A stretch of 64,000 nucleotides of DNA from the NCBI GenBank assembly GCA_024500155.1, contig CM044858.1:5146001-5210000 (forward strand), read 5' to 3'. The notes below the pieces were generated by a model. That model did not search any database, had not been told where the DNA came from, and saw only the letters and a list, made by a program, of their open reading frames with translations. This stretch comes from Chenopodium formosanum (Eukaryota > Streptophyta > Magnoliopsida > Caryophyllales > Amaranthaceae). The number at the start of each line of letters is the position of its first letter. Within the stretch, counting starts at the first letter, position 1. Position numbers and translations under genes: made by a program. Below, piece after piece: positions 1 to 12,500 of this stretch.

Positions 1-115
1 TTTTTTTTTTTTTTTTTTTTTTCATTTTTTCAACAACTAGAACTATATGAGGAAGCTCATTTATCCCCTAATGTACATTAATTTTGATGGAAATTTTGAC
101 TACTCTAATAATCTA

Positions 116-348
116 CTTCCTCCGTTTTCTTTTACTTGCAACACACCTTTTAGGCACGCAGTTTTAGGAGATGATTAGTGAGGGTAAATGAGCGATTTTA
201 TCAATATAATTTTTACACGAAGATTAAAATAGGGTTAAGTATCATTTGTAAAAATTATAACGAATAATTTATCCGTTTACATTACATAAACCCGACCTCA
301 AAACACGTGCCACAAGGCTGTGTTCCAAGTAAAAAGAAACGGAGGAAG
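116..348. mobile_element. Stowaway-type MITE (233 bp)
   Basis: The element starts CTTCCTCCGTTTTC and ends GAAACGGAGGAAG, an inverted repeat matching the Stowaway terminal consensus (CTCCCTCCGTT). A TA dinucleotide lies outside each end (114-115 and 349-350), the target duplication of Tc1/Mariner-mobilised MITEs. There is no coding capacity. The termini are seen directly; the family assignment is established knowledge. Confidence 0.85.
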
Positions 349-519
349 TATAATATAATTGTACAGTCGTTTTACCACAATCACTCAAATTATGTTGATC
401 ACATTTTTTTTTTTTATTATTTTTTTAAAAAAAATTGTAAACACCAATAACTACCCTACCCATCCCACTATTTAAAAATTTTATTATTACCACCAACATA
501 TCATTTTAGGTAATAATGT

Positions 520-555
520 ATAATGTATCCCGTGCTTTGCACATGTATGCTCTAG
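520..555 (+). mobile_element. Probable Helitron 3' end
   Basis: A short GC hairpin (GTGC TTT GCAC) is followed about 12 bases later by CTAG and then T, the layout of a Helitron 3' terminus. No convincing 5' TC end was found; the Stowaway element at 116-348 could be nested inside. The hairpin is weaker than in the Helitron at 15579-16199. Confidence 0.4.
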
Positions 556-567
556 TTATGATAAACA

Positions 568-820
568 CCAAGCCAAGCTTGGTCTGGTGGAAAGGAGAGT
601 ACCTTCCAACTATGAGGTTGGAGGTTCAATCCCCACTAGTGATAATTTAGAGGAGTGGGATTCCCTTGTCTTCCCCCCCCCCCCCACCCACAATTCCAAA
701 TTGTCTAGCTCACTTATCCTGGGCGGGAGGACATGTGAGAGGTTCCGACTCGGTAGGACCCTTCTCCTTACCAACCCAAAAAAAATAAAAAAAAAATAAT
801 AATAAATAATAATAATAATG
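568..820 (+). mobile_element. tRNA-derived SINE with 10-bp target duplication
   Basis: The head carries an A-box-like TTGGTCTGGTGG and a B box GGTTCAATCCCC, spaced as in tRNA-derived RNA polymerase III promoters. The body contains a C13 tract (673-685) and ends in an A/AAT-rich tail. ATGATAAACA occurs at 558-567 and again at 821-830, a perfect 10-bp target duplication that fixes both ends. A 70-codon open frame across it is incidental. Amaranthaceae are known to carry several SINE families; the exact family is not named here. Confidence 0.85.
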
Positions 821-945
821 ATGATAAACAGTAGCTAACCCTTTATTCATCTTATCTGTATAGGAACACAAATTCTTATATGTGGTTGATTAGTGATTCA
901 AAGGTTATTTCGTTAGTGTTAAAGGGGTTACTCGGTCGATGTTAA

Positions 946-1549
946 GGGGGCGTTTGGTTCAAACAATGGTATGGGTTTGGAATGAGGAATGAAACCTGGG
1001 TGGTATTGGGTTGGAATTTGATACTTGATTTCATGTGTTTGGTTTTTATGTAGGAATGATAGTTATTCTTTTAAGGGGGCGTTTGGTTCAAACAATGGTA
1101 TGGGTTTGGAATGAGGAATGAAACCTGGGTAGTATTGAGTTGGAACTTGATACTTGATTTCATGTGTTTGGTTTTTATGTAGGAATGATCGTTATTCTTT
1201 TAATTTTAAACCTAAAGGTATGGGTATGAGCCATCTCCACCTCCTCCCTTGGGTTCCAAAAACCCATACCTTGGAGGTTTGAGGTATGGGTTTGAAAAAT
1301 GAAATTTCTAAAAATAAACACAAGGTATGGGTTTTGGTCATTCTAAACCCATACCTTATACCTATTATGCTTGAACCAAACACCCCTTAATTTTAAACCT
1401 AAAGGTATGGGTATGAGCCATACCCACCTCCCCCCTTGGGTTTCAAAAACCCATACCTTGGGGGGTTTTAAAAATAAACACAATGTATGGGTTTTGGTCA
1501 TTCTAAACCCTTACCTTATATACCTATTATGCTTGAACCAAACACCCCC
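946..1549. mobile_element. Tourist-like (PIF/Harbinger) MITE, outer copy
   Basis: The ends are GGGGGCGTTTGGTTCAA and its inverse TTGAACCAAACACCCCC, with TAA target duplications at 943-945 and 1550-1552. Both the terminal pattern and the 3-bp TAA duplication are typical of PIF/Harbinger MITEs. It is split by a second copy of the same family at 1075-1387, which gives a left-left-right-right order of half elements. Confidence 0.85.
1075..1387. mobile_element. Tourist-like MITE inserted inside a sister copy
   Basis: This is a full second copy of the family, with the same GGGGGCGTTTGGTTCAA left end and a right end ending CACCCCT. TAA lies on each side (1072-1074 and 1388-1390). The interrupted TTCTTTTAATTTTAAACC of the outer copy survives unbroken inside the inner copy near 1195-1210, so the insertion site can be read directly. 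Confidence 0.85.
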
Positions 1550-2062
1550 TAAATAGGTTATTCAGTCAGTACTACAAAGGTTACTTTGTTCTTTTACAAG
1601 CGTACACACGATGTTTTTGAGTTCATGAAGACGAACTGGTGTATAAATTATCCTCCCAGTGTGTATTAATTGTTAGAAGCCCAAAATTGTTTTCCTTGTG
1701 TGTTTTACTTGGGTAAAGTGATTAGGAAAAATAATCTTTGTTTAGATTTGATCTTAGGCATTTTGTAAGTTGATTAGTTTTGGGTTTTCTAGATTACACT
1801 ATTATGTATAATCAATCATATAAACAAGGGTAGGAAACCAACAATAAAATAGATGTGTTTTGAGTTCATGACATCAAGATTGTGAAATTGGTTCGTGTGA
1901 ATTAATTTCGAAACGTTGTTTTTCTTCATATTCAAGTCGAAAAATCTTATTGAATGAGGCTTATCCTTAATCGCGGAGACGCTAATATCCAAACCTGGTT
2001 TAATTCGCATCATTACCTAAATACCTACTTTAGAAAAAGACTAACAATTTTGATTCATCAGT

Positions 2063-2247
2063 CAGTGGCAGATCCAAAAGAAATATTTAATGTGATCAGA
2101 ATACATTTGATAGATTTTAATGGGGTCATTTGGTTAAAAAAATAAGTAATTTTTATAACAAAAAAAATTATTTAATAAGAATCTTTTTTTATTTTATATT
2201 CAAGTGGGGTCAAGGGACCCCACCTAATACCCTTCAATCCGACACTG
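2063..2247. mobile_element. Small hAT-type element (185 bp)
   Basis: The left end CAGTGGCAGATCC and the right end CAATCCGACACTG form an imperfect inverted repeat of the hAT CAGTG class. The 8-bp flanks TCATCAGT (2055-2062) and TTATCAAT (2248-2255) match at 6 of 8 positions, as expected of an old 8-bp target duplication. It has no coding capacity. Confidence 0.65.
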
Positions 2248-2255
2248 TTATCAAT

Positions 2256-3780
2256 AAATTCATTAAACTACTTATTCAATGGCTAAGAGGATTTTGATTG
2301 ATGATTTAGATAACAAATAGGTAATGGGTGACAGGTTGAGTTATCTTACCAAAATAGGTATGCGGGCAATTTCCAATTTCTATCTACATTATATTTTGTT
2401 TAAAGTAAGAATAGAGAAAGACTTTATTTGATGAATAAGATAATCAATAATTAATGTTCGATTAGGGATAAACCTAATTCTCATCACAAGGTGTGTGTGT
2501 TCATGTACACTTCATTTGATGATAATCATATATCTTTATGTATTGTGAATTTGTGTACCCCATTAAGCCATTTATTTATTATATATCCTTGCTCAATTTG
2601 ACACACACGTTACTAATAAATTGTTTGTGAATTCATATACTTTTATATACCTTTTGTTGGTCGCCCAAAAAAACACATGTCATGAATAAAACTCACAACA
2701 CAATATTCTTTGCCTCAAAACACAGGTGTTGCCTACATTCGTTGTCAATTAGCTTATAATGTCATTTGCACTCTTTTTCATCTATCTACTGTCAATATTA
2801 ATCCTAATTGGAGGATTCATTTATAAAACTATTAGTAGAATATTGTATAAATTTCTTTTGCCGAGATATATAACTTAATCATATATAAAATTGTTTAAAT
2901 CATAATAACCTTTCATTTTAAAGAGAATTCTAATGATTTATACTTGATCATAGCAAGATTTTAGATTCACAATCACTATAACATGAATAAAGCATTTGCT
3001 CAACTTTCATTACTACATTTAAACAACTACACACGAAGTAGATGAATATTTTTTTTTTTTGAGGATTTTCATTGTATAGCTAATCAAAATTTGTTGACTA
3101 TTTGCTCACAACCTCACAAGGTATACAAGAAATAACTTAGTAGTTTAGTTATACCATAGGTACAATCAGTACTTAAAAATTGTGGATTTGCTAACATAGA
3201 AAAGTAAGAAGAAAAAAACATGCAAGAGGAATGGAGGGAGAGGGAAATCGTGAGGGCTTGTTATTAGTATTTTTTAGTGTTGACTAAATTAGGAAAATTT
3301 AGTGTTATAGTCTTGTACACATCTTATCATAGCTAGATATACAACTCAATTTTTATTAGTTTAGGGAAAAAAAAGTGTTGATTTGTACCTCAAAAATCTT
3401 ATTGCGTGTAGAAGAAAATACTTTCTCAAATTCATAACCGTAATCACTTGGATATTACAAAATGGGTAAAAATATAAAATTTGTTTTTGACTGAACTCAT
3501 CAATTTGGCTAAACACTATCAACTACAACTCTACAAGTAGCAATTCAAATATTGTCCAAGCTGCAGACTAATCTAAGTTAAACAATAGATATTTTATGGT
3601 TAATAAAGGAAGTAACGTAGGATTTATATTCACCGAGAAGAGAGCGAAGTGAATGTTTTTAAAACTATCAACTTTTCCCATTCCACCATTTTTTTTTATC
3701 AATCAAGCAACTCTCCTTCTTTACAATTCCTAGGATTCTCCAATCCCCACAATTTCTTATGCCACAACCAAATATATAGC
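2256..3780. other. Intergenic, no gene seen
   Basis: This is AT-rich sequence with only short random open frames and no exon-like or repeat structure that could be supported. It leads into the MEKK1 promoter. Confidence 0.6.
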
Positions 3781-3791
3781 GTTGTTAAATT

Positions 3792-3843
3792 GAGGAAGCT
3801 TATAGTTTTTTTTTTTTTTTTTGACGGGAGGAAGCTTATAGTT
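3792..3843 (-). mobile_element. Poly(T)-GACGG micro-insertion with 16-bp target duplication
   Basis: GAGGAAGCTTATAGTT occurs at 3792-3807 and 3828-3843. Between the copies lie only 15 T and GACGG. Read on the minus strand this is CCGTC plus a poly(A) tail between long target duplications, the signature of target-primed reverse transcription by a LINE with almost complete 5' truncation. It lies in the upstream region of the MEKK1-type gene. Confidence 0.75.
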
Positions 3844-3851
3844 ACAACAGT

Positions 3852-3925
3852 TTGACTTTTAACTATTCCGGTATTCCCTACTTGTATATTAAAATAAAAA
3901 ATAAAATAACAAATAAACGTTGACC
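3852..3925 (+). promoter_or_regulatory. Pair of W-box cores upstream of the MEKK1-type gene
   Basis: TTGACT at 3852 and TTGACC at 3920 match the WRKY-binding W-box core TTGAC(C/T). They sit a few hundred bases upstream of the pyrimidine-rich leader (about 4060-4160). Stress and defence MAPKKK genes are often WRKY targets, but such short motifs occur by chance and no binding is shown. Confidence 0.3.
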
Positions 3926-4284
3926 GTCATAGTCGAGCAAACAGAGCAAATTTCCAGCGCCGCCAATCACAATCCTTCATTTTAATTTCCTTTTTGATTA
4001 AATTTCATAGTTTCAGCTGACCAATAAAACAATTCTCCGCTCTTCACAGTCGTCATCGCCGCGTTTTCTCTCTCTTCAACTTTCCCGGTCATCTTTCTCT
4101 CTCCTCCCTCTTCAAGCCGTCACTCCCATTTTCTCTCTCTTCTTCCTTCCATCTTTATCTTCCGATCTTCTCTAATATTCCAGAAATCTCTCGAATTCAT
4201 CTTCAATTTTCCTACCATTTCTTCAAATCCTAGTGATTTTGCAGCTGTTTGAGCTAAGAGGAGAGAGAAAAGTTTCAATTTAAG

Positions 4285-4630
4285 GTATAAATTTTGTTTT
4301 ATTTTCGATTTTTTATTTGGTGAAGTAGATTGCTGAAGAATTACTTACTGTTTCTGCTGAAAATTCATTCAAACGATTTGTTGATTTTGTATTTGTTGAT
4401 TCTTCGGGAGTTGTGTGTTTAAGGAAGAGATCGTGTTTGATTTTTGTTTTTTGGTGGTGAAATTATTTTGTGTGAATTTTGAATGAAGGAGATAGTTGGA
4501 AGTGAGGGCGTGGAATAAGCAATTGAGCACTTGATCTAGGGTTTCTAGGGTTTTGTGATTGATTTTAGGGTTTTGTTTGGGATATTATTCAATTGGGTGG
4601 TGAATTTTGGTAAATGTTGCTCGATTTTCA
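4285..4630 (+). other. Probable leader intron and uORF-bearing leader of the MEKK1-type gene
   Basis: After a CT-rich leader, AAG|GTATAA at 4285 is a good splice donor. Several TTTCTAG/TTTTAG acceptors follow between about 4540 and 4570. If the last part is exonic, an upstream ATG at 4614 opens a 19-codon frame (4614-4670) that overlaps the main start at 4631 in another frame. Unspliced leader also has a 12-codon uORF at about 4483. Splice choice is inference. Confidence 0.45.
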
Positions 4631-7600
4631 ATGCATCACTTGTCTGGGATTTTTTCTCACAAGAAGCTGAACAAAAAAATGGAACAAGTATCATCTCCCA
4701 AACCAAAGCTTGTACGAAGAAATGCTGCCAAGAACTTTGATTACACTCCTTCAGCTTCGACATCACCGTCGACCAGTGGTTCTTCAGCGCCACGAACACG
4801 GTCACTTGACTTGGGCGTTGCTGTTGAAAAGACTAGCCTTCGATGTGAAGGGAATGCTGGTGAAATTGATTTGATTTGTCAGAGCTTAGGGCTTTCGGGA
4901 CCTGAAGCCTTTGAGATTCCTCAGGCAGCTTACCTGACTATGAAGAATAGATCATCCTCTGATGTTACTCCGAGGACTAAAAAGGAGCAACTTGATAGTG
5001 TTGATCCTAAAGTACCAATTAAGCAAGAGGAGGTTCAAAAGTTTGGTGATCGTATGCCTCATAGATTTGGTAATAGCGCTCAGAAGAATGAAACCATACA
5101 GAATGATCGCATTGGCAACGAGTTTAGGCCATGTGGGCCTGCTGTTTTTCCACATCCGGCTGATAATAATGTGAGACCTGTGTTTGGAGGTGGAGGTGGA
5201 GGAATTAAAGGTGATCGACCTCCATTGCTTACCCCTCCGCCAGCAATGTCCCTTCCGGTTCTTGATGATCAATGTTCTACCTGGGAGTTACTAAAAGGGT
5301 TTGCACCTGATGATAACGAGCCCCATCGTGTTCCATATGTTGAGCAAACTCAATCTTCTGATGACGAGGAGGATATTAGCAGAGAGGGAAGTCAGGGGGT
5401 AAGGATTGGGGAGACTGTTATACTGTCAGGATCTTGTTCTTTCACCACAACAAATGATGATGACTCATCTAGTTCAACCACGGAACCTGTATCGATTATT
5501 TCACCAAACGGAGTCTGTAAAGTCAATATAACCCAATGGATGAAAGGCGCTCAATTAGGAAGGGGTTCATTTGGAACTGTATATGAAGGAATTTCTTGGT
5601 AAGTTTTGCTGTTGATCTTCTTCTGTTTGATTTCTTCATTTGAATTATGCTCAGGTTTTTTTTTGTGACCATCTACTGCGTGCTTACTTGGGTTGGCTGG
5701 GGCGTGGGAAGTGAGGTCGTCTCTTGGATATTAAGGGACTTTTAAGAGGATACAGATAGAATTAACTGGTCTTAGGAGTCATTGGGAATTAGGGATAATG
5801 CTGATAGTCATGGCTTCATGAATAGTTAATTCAGGCAGCAATCCTTTGTTAAATAAAGGGTGCTGATTCAATCCTTGTTGCAGCAAAAACCCCCCAAAAT
5901 CTGTTCCTTGAGCTGAAGTCTTATAATGCTAATGTTCAGTTAGATGCTGCTGAGAAGGACAAAAGAAATGAATCCTTAATAAAATTCATATTATCGAAAC
6001 ATTGTTCCACTTCTCCTTGCCCTTCTTATTTCAAGTGTACACAAACTGTAATTAATAGTCTTTCCTCGCTCCTGTTTTGATTACAATTGTATAGTTCTGT
6101 ATGGGAAACTTCTCACTACTTATCAATCTGCTTTCAGCGAGGGATTCTTTTTTGCCGTAAAGGAAGTTTCACTGCTTGAGCAAGGAAGCCAAGGAAGGCA
6201 AAGTATCTACCAACTTGAGCAGGTATGTTACGCTTGAATTTTTTTTATTGTCAGTTTGTATATCTTCAAGTGATAGCTAGGCTATCAACTATTGTTTAGA
6301 ATAACTGTTTTCAATTATTGGCTCAATGAATTCACTTTCTTCAAATTTGTCATTTTCATATGTTATCTGTGTTAATTCACCTTTTTTTTTTCCACTATTT
6401 TTCATTTTCAGGAAATCGAGCTTCTTAGTCAGTTTGAACATGAGAATATAGTTCGATATCTTGGCACTGAAACGGTATCATATCATGCTGTCAGCTTGTC
6501 TTTTGAACCTCATTGTCTTAGGATGGCAATTGCAAATGTGCAATTGGACAGTTTTGATAATAAACTTGAAAACTGGAGATGAATTTTTTAAGATCAAGAC
6601 TTTCTAATGCTATTCGATGTTTACTGCAGACTGACTCAAGACTGTATATCTTCTTAGAGCTCGTGACTCAGGGTTCCCTTGCAAAACTGTCTCAACAGTA
6701 TCGCCTTCGGGATTCCCATGTATCTAATTATACAAGACAGATTCTACTGGGTTTGAAATATCTGCATGATAAAAATGTGGTGCATAGGTATGCTGTGGAA
6801 AATGTTTATGTGATTAATTTTTGTTTTTTGTTACATTTAGTTATGCACTTGTGTGCAAACCCGTCTGTTCAATTATTTTACGGTGCACTGTTTTGTATTT
6901 TGCTTTAAATTGCATTTTTTTTCCTTTCCAATTTGCATCCTATAACCCGTCGCTTCCTTTTCTTTCTCTGCAACTTCAAAACGCAAATAAGTATAGGCTG
7001 TAACACTGTATAGTACTGTACTTGGTCCACAAATTCACGGGTATGATCTTTTTGGACTTTTGAAGAGTGCTTTGGGGATCGTAAGTTGACTTTAAAGTGA
7101 AGACCATAAAATAGTCTAGAAGCAAAATTCATCATAGCTATTGCATTAGGTGTGTGTGTGTGTGTGTTGGGGGGGGGGGGGGGGGGGGGGTCCCATCTTA
7201 CATTCATAGGCTACTCAGTCACCTTTCTCACATTCTCACCACAAACTAGCGTAGTACATCTGCTTAAAGCAAGATACTTCACTCCAGAAGTAGCAAGTGA
7301 ACCCTAGTTTCTGATATCTGAGCTTCATCATATGACTTCATAGCCTTTATTATCCTCCTTTTGCAGCTAATTTGTTATTTGTGATTATTCTTGGAGCTTT
7401 TGTGCTTAGAGCAAACCTCTAAGGGAACTCTTCTCATGACTCTATCGTTGCTGTTTTCATTCACTTATCTTTTGAATTTTATTCTTGTTTGTCCTGTGTA
7501 TCAACTTGTCCCATGTTCAGTATCATAATTTGCTCTGGGTAAGTGAGTATATATCCATGGATCATCAGTGTCCATAGTGCAATATCCATGTTAGGGTAGT

Positions 7601-9479
7601 GATGTAGGTTTTGTCATATATCTTCATTTGGATAATAGTGCCATTAAGTGCACTTGAATGATGAAAGCTATCTATGTAAGGGCTATATTATGTCAAAATC
7701 TGGGTGCGAATGAAAATTTATTGTAAGGTTGCTTATCCTTCAATCAATGCATCTTCCTTTGCCTTTCAACTGATTCTCTTAGCAACAATTTCCCCTTCTT
7801 GATTTCCTGCCTTTTAATAACCAAAATTTTTTGAAGTGCTGTTCATACTCTTCACAGGTTGAGGCTGTAGGTTCAAACAGTACATTAGTCTGGATGATAT
7901 TCAATAATTTGACCCTTTGTATTTAAATGCATATCCAGGAGCATTGTCTCGTTTGACATACTAACATCTGTAATGCTTTACCAACTCTCAGGGATATCAA
8001 AAGTGCCAACATATTGGTGGCTTCAAATGGAATTGTAAAACTAGCAGATTTTGGATTGGCAAAGGTCTGCTGCTCTTTGTTTACCATTTTTCTAAACGTT
8101 TAGTATGCTTTCTGCAATATTCTGTTTTTTCTCCAAAATTTGTTTTTGTAAGTATTATATCTAATTTGTTTCATTGATGTTACATTATTTTCCAGGCAAC
8201 CAGATTAAATGACTTGAAGTCTTGTAAAGGGACCGCATTCTGGATGGCACCTGAGGTTAGCCTTTCTTCATGTTATTGATTTGAAATCTTACATTCCAAA
8301 TTGATGATTAAACCATATGAATGTAAGATGATGGAACTGATTATCCCTTTGCTAATGGTGGTTGTCAATCTTGTCATATGATGAGAAATTTTTGTTGAGA
8401 TTTACTTACTTATTGTATAGGGCACTTGCCTGCATACCTCTTCTATTGATTTTTCAAGCGGTAGATGAATGCTATTATATACTTACATCAGTTACATGTA
8501 CCAATGCCGGAGTAGGTCATTCAAGAGAAGATGCATCTATGGTCATAGTGTTGTTTGTTTTATTTAGACATTTGTGCATTGCCTTCCATTATTCCCTATA
8601 AATCCTTTTTTGGTAAGGTATACTTATAGATATAAAAATTGATCATATATCTGTAAATGTGTTGCTAACTTCTATCACACTTTGCTTGTTAGCTAGCAGG
8701 GGCAGAGGGACGGGGGTGGTTGCTGGTGGACGCTTGGCCTCCCTGGCCCAGATTTGCAGTCCATGTTTCCAATGCTATGACACCCCTAAAATTATTACTT
8801 ATAGTCATATACTATTAAAGACACATAAATTTTAGTAAACAAAGCTTGGTATGTTGGTTAAGGACTATAAGGAGTGGTGTTCAAATCCTATCCCTAACAT
8901 ATTTTTTTATTAAGGCTTTGCTTATTCAACTCGGGCATGGGTTATTTTAAATAAAGATTAACATATTTATTTTATCTAAAAAATTTGGCTAATTTTTTTG
9001 TTAATTGAATGGAACTTTAGGTTAATTGCTTACATTTAATATGAAATATCAAAATTTTAGGGTTATATGCTATTTAATTTGATAATTATTTTTTTGTATT
9101 ATATCATGAAATCAAAAACACTGGAATTATTTATTTATTTATTTATTTATAGAAAAGTTAATAAGAGATTGTGGTATATTTTAGTGTTGAACCTTTATTG
9201 ATGATTTTGCTATTATGAAAAATCATAGAGTAAAAATTAACATTTTTTTTTTATAGTAACAATAAAATATTCGTACATTTTAATTTTGTCAATTATCTAT
9301 CAACAAGTCCGGCTCCCATGACTTGAAAATCCTAGCTTCGCCCCTGTTAGCTAGGTCTATGATTCTCTGTCCTCTTACACAGATACGTTTTTATATGGTT
9401 AATCGCTGTTGAGTGTTTCTTGGTTCATGGAATAGAAAAAACATCTTAGTGGTTCAGGACCTTTAAGTAGCATTTTTTT

Positions 9480-9521
<42 letters not shown>

Positions 9522-12500
9522 ATTTCTGCAAATAGGTGCTCTTTGTTAAGTTGTGGGTCTTTATTGAATATATCTCACAAACTCAAGACATAAGATAGCC
9601 TTAATGAAGGGTGGAATTATTAACACTAACTTGCTAAGATTAATTAGGGGGAAGCAAACCTTATAAGTTATAACACAAGGATAAAGCTGTGTACAAATCC
9701 TTCTTTACGGAGTCATGGCTTTAACCCACCATATGTTTTATATAACCATTAAAGTGATGTTGGTGTTGTTTCAATATAAAAATTGTCTTCGTTGTCTAGT
9801 GGGAAAATGTTAGTGCCATATGCACAAATTAGCTCTAGGAACACACTATGTTACCAGTTGAGGCATGCAAGTGGTTTGATGATGGAAGCCGGATGAGAGT
9901 GAGACTTTGCATGGCCAATTACTTGCTACTATATGCTGGATCACTTACCCATTTGTGTTAGGATATATGTCTGGCAACATTGTTGCAATCTTTAACTGAC
10001 CCTTGCAATTGCTTAGATTTGGAAGCTTTGGATAATGGATACTGTAGCTTGGGCTTGGTCTGTGTGTCCTTTGTGGGATTCCTGCATCCAGGTTCCTTTG
10101 AGGCTTCTGTCAATTTGTAGCCCACAACATAACCGCCGGAAAAAAATGCTGGTTGTGTGAATGTGTGATTAGATCTTTCGGAAAGATAGTGGACCATCAT
10201 ACTTAAATTTGAAGATATGTTGTTGGGTTAAATTCATTTAATTTGGGAGGGTGGCTCTTTACTTCCTTTTACATCTCATTTAGATCTGTTTAACTTTGGG
10301 TTTGTAGCTTGTATGCAGGGTCAGCTGTCCTTGCCTTTTTGTTTTTTATTTAAAAATTTATATTTACTAGTTTTGACATAGTGCTGAGAAAGAACAACAT
10401 TATCAATAGCAAACCTATTAAAAAAAAAGTGATTAATTAAATCACGGGGTATTAGGAATGGGTGGATTGGGCGGAAGTTCAGTTTTGAAGGATGTGTTAG
10501 CTCTCTGAATCTTTGAGGTTGGTGCTCCGAGTGATGAAATGTATAAATTAATAATTCAAATTACTTGATTTGGTATTTGTGAAATGTGATGCCTATCAAA
10601 AGACGAGTAAATGAGTAATAAATTTTATCTTATTCCCCCCTAAAGGAATTGAAGTGATATGCTTAGTAGGTGCTTTGGCATCTTGAGGTTTATTCTTTCA
10701 GCCATGTGTGGACCATTTAGCAAACCATTTGAAGTGCTTTTCTTGCATATTTATTTTGTCTGCTGTGAATTCTAGGGTTGATTTATGGTTTATTCCTTTT
10801 ATTCTTGTACTTGCTGAGAATTTCTTTCCTGTGCAACAACACATTGATTTATGGTTGACTATAATATATGAATATAATTGTATTTGTTTACTTGTAAACT
10901 CCTAATAATGCATGAGCTCACTCTGCAGCTTTGTATAGTTTACTTCTTCCCTTAAAGATTTCTTTGATTTGCGATTTTCCAGGTTCTTAATCACAAAAAT
11001 AAAGGTTATGGACTGCCAGCAGATATCTGGAGCCTTGGATGCACTGTCTTGGAGATGCTAACCGGCCATGTTCCCTATTATCCTTTAGAAAATGTATGTG
11101 TCCTATAATTTGTTTTATCTATTTTTTACCTTGTCTTTTGGGTCGTTCTAATATTTAGTATTGTGCGGGATTAGACCTAGCATTTAGCCATTTACAGATC
11201 TTAAATAGTGTCTTTATACATCTAGTCATGTACACCGTAGGTTTAATGTCTAATTGTCTAAAGGTATATTATTTTTCTTTGATGGAACCTAGGGTATTTT
11301 AGTTAGTCTGGTAGGTGAGGATTGACTAATTGAGTATGGATGTGAAATCAACTATTGCACTTTGAATTTTTTTTAAAAAGTAATGTCTAGAGTGTCCTGG
11401 TGTCAATGCAACGGATGCAGGGGAGTGAAGTGTCGTAGAAACGGAGGATCAATTTCTGATCCTATGGATGATTTTTGATTTCATATAATCCTTGTAGATT
11501 TCTTATAATGACAGCCAGATAAACAAAATACAACGACGTGACTATAAATCAATCAGCTCTGATGCTGATGCTGAGCTGACAGCCTTTAGAACCATTCAGG
11601 GCAGTACTTATGGTACATTTGTCAGTAATCCCCAAGCTATCTAGAGCCCTCCCCCCCCCCCCCCCCCCCTCCTGTACAGTAGATTTTGTTGATGAGTTGT
11701 TCATGGAAATGTCTGAAACTAGAGGTAGATTTGATTCTATTCTTCATATTGATTACTATGGATCCAAAGTTGCTGCAATTTGTTGACATTTATGCTCAAA
11801 TAATTTTTTTAGTCTTTCAGGTACATTTGGTGTTATTTTAGTATTTGAATTGAAATGAAGTACTCTATAGGTCTACCTTAACGGTATTGAGACCAATTTA
11901 TTTTCTTATAGGGTGTTGCTTGGTACTGGAAAATGAATTTCCCATTTTTCTTCATTTTCCTTTGTTTGGTTTGTGAAGGGGAAACCAATTTTCCTAATGG
12001 TGGAAATTTACTCTCAATAATGGAAAACATTTCCTTTTTACAAACAAGGGAACCCACATTTTACTTCTTCCTCTTATCTTTCTACAATCTGCTGCTATGT
12101 TCATTTTCTCTATAACGATTCTTATAATAAGTAAACAAACAGAGCAAAACTATTTTTCAATTGTGGTTTTCCTTGAAAATATGTTTTCCCTGAAAAAACT
12201 TTTTTCATTGAATTTGCTTCAAGTCAAACCAAACGGTGCCTTAGAATTGCATCTTTTGCCCTCTTTTGGGCAATCTTCTGCTTCATCATCAGGTTTAGTC
12301 TTCAATCTTTTCTGAAACCCCTGTTTATACACCATGCTTACTTGCTTATTAGAAATTGTCAGACTAGTGTGAGATCATATTTTTGAAACTTAATTATTGC
12401 TTATGAGATGGCCAATTGGTTACTTTTGAGGACACAACGGCAGTTATGGCACAATGCTGTGGTGTTACTTATGCTTATGCTAGTCTTTATTAGTCCAACC

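Noticed and set aside
587..799. 70-codon open frame
   Set aside because: It lies entirely within the SINE at 568-820 and reads through its C13 tract; no coding character.
4607..4630. Upstream extension of the MEKK1-type frame
   Set aside because: It begins at a TTG codon; the first in-frame ATG is 4631, which gives the family-like start.
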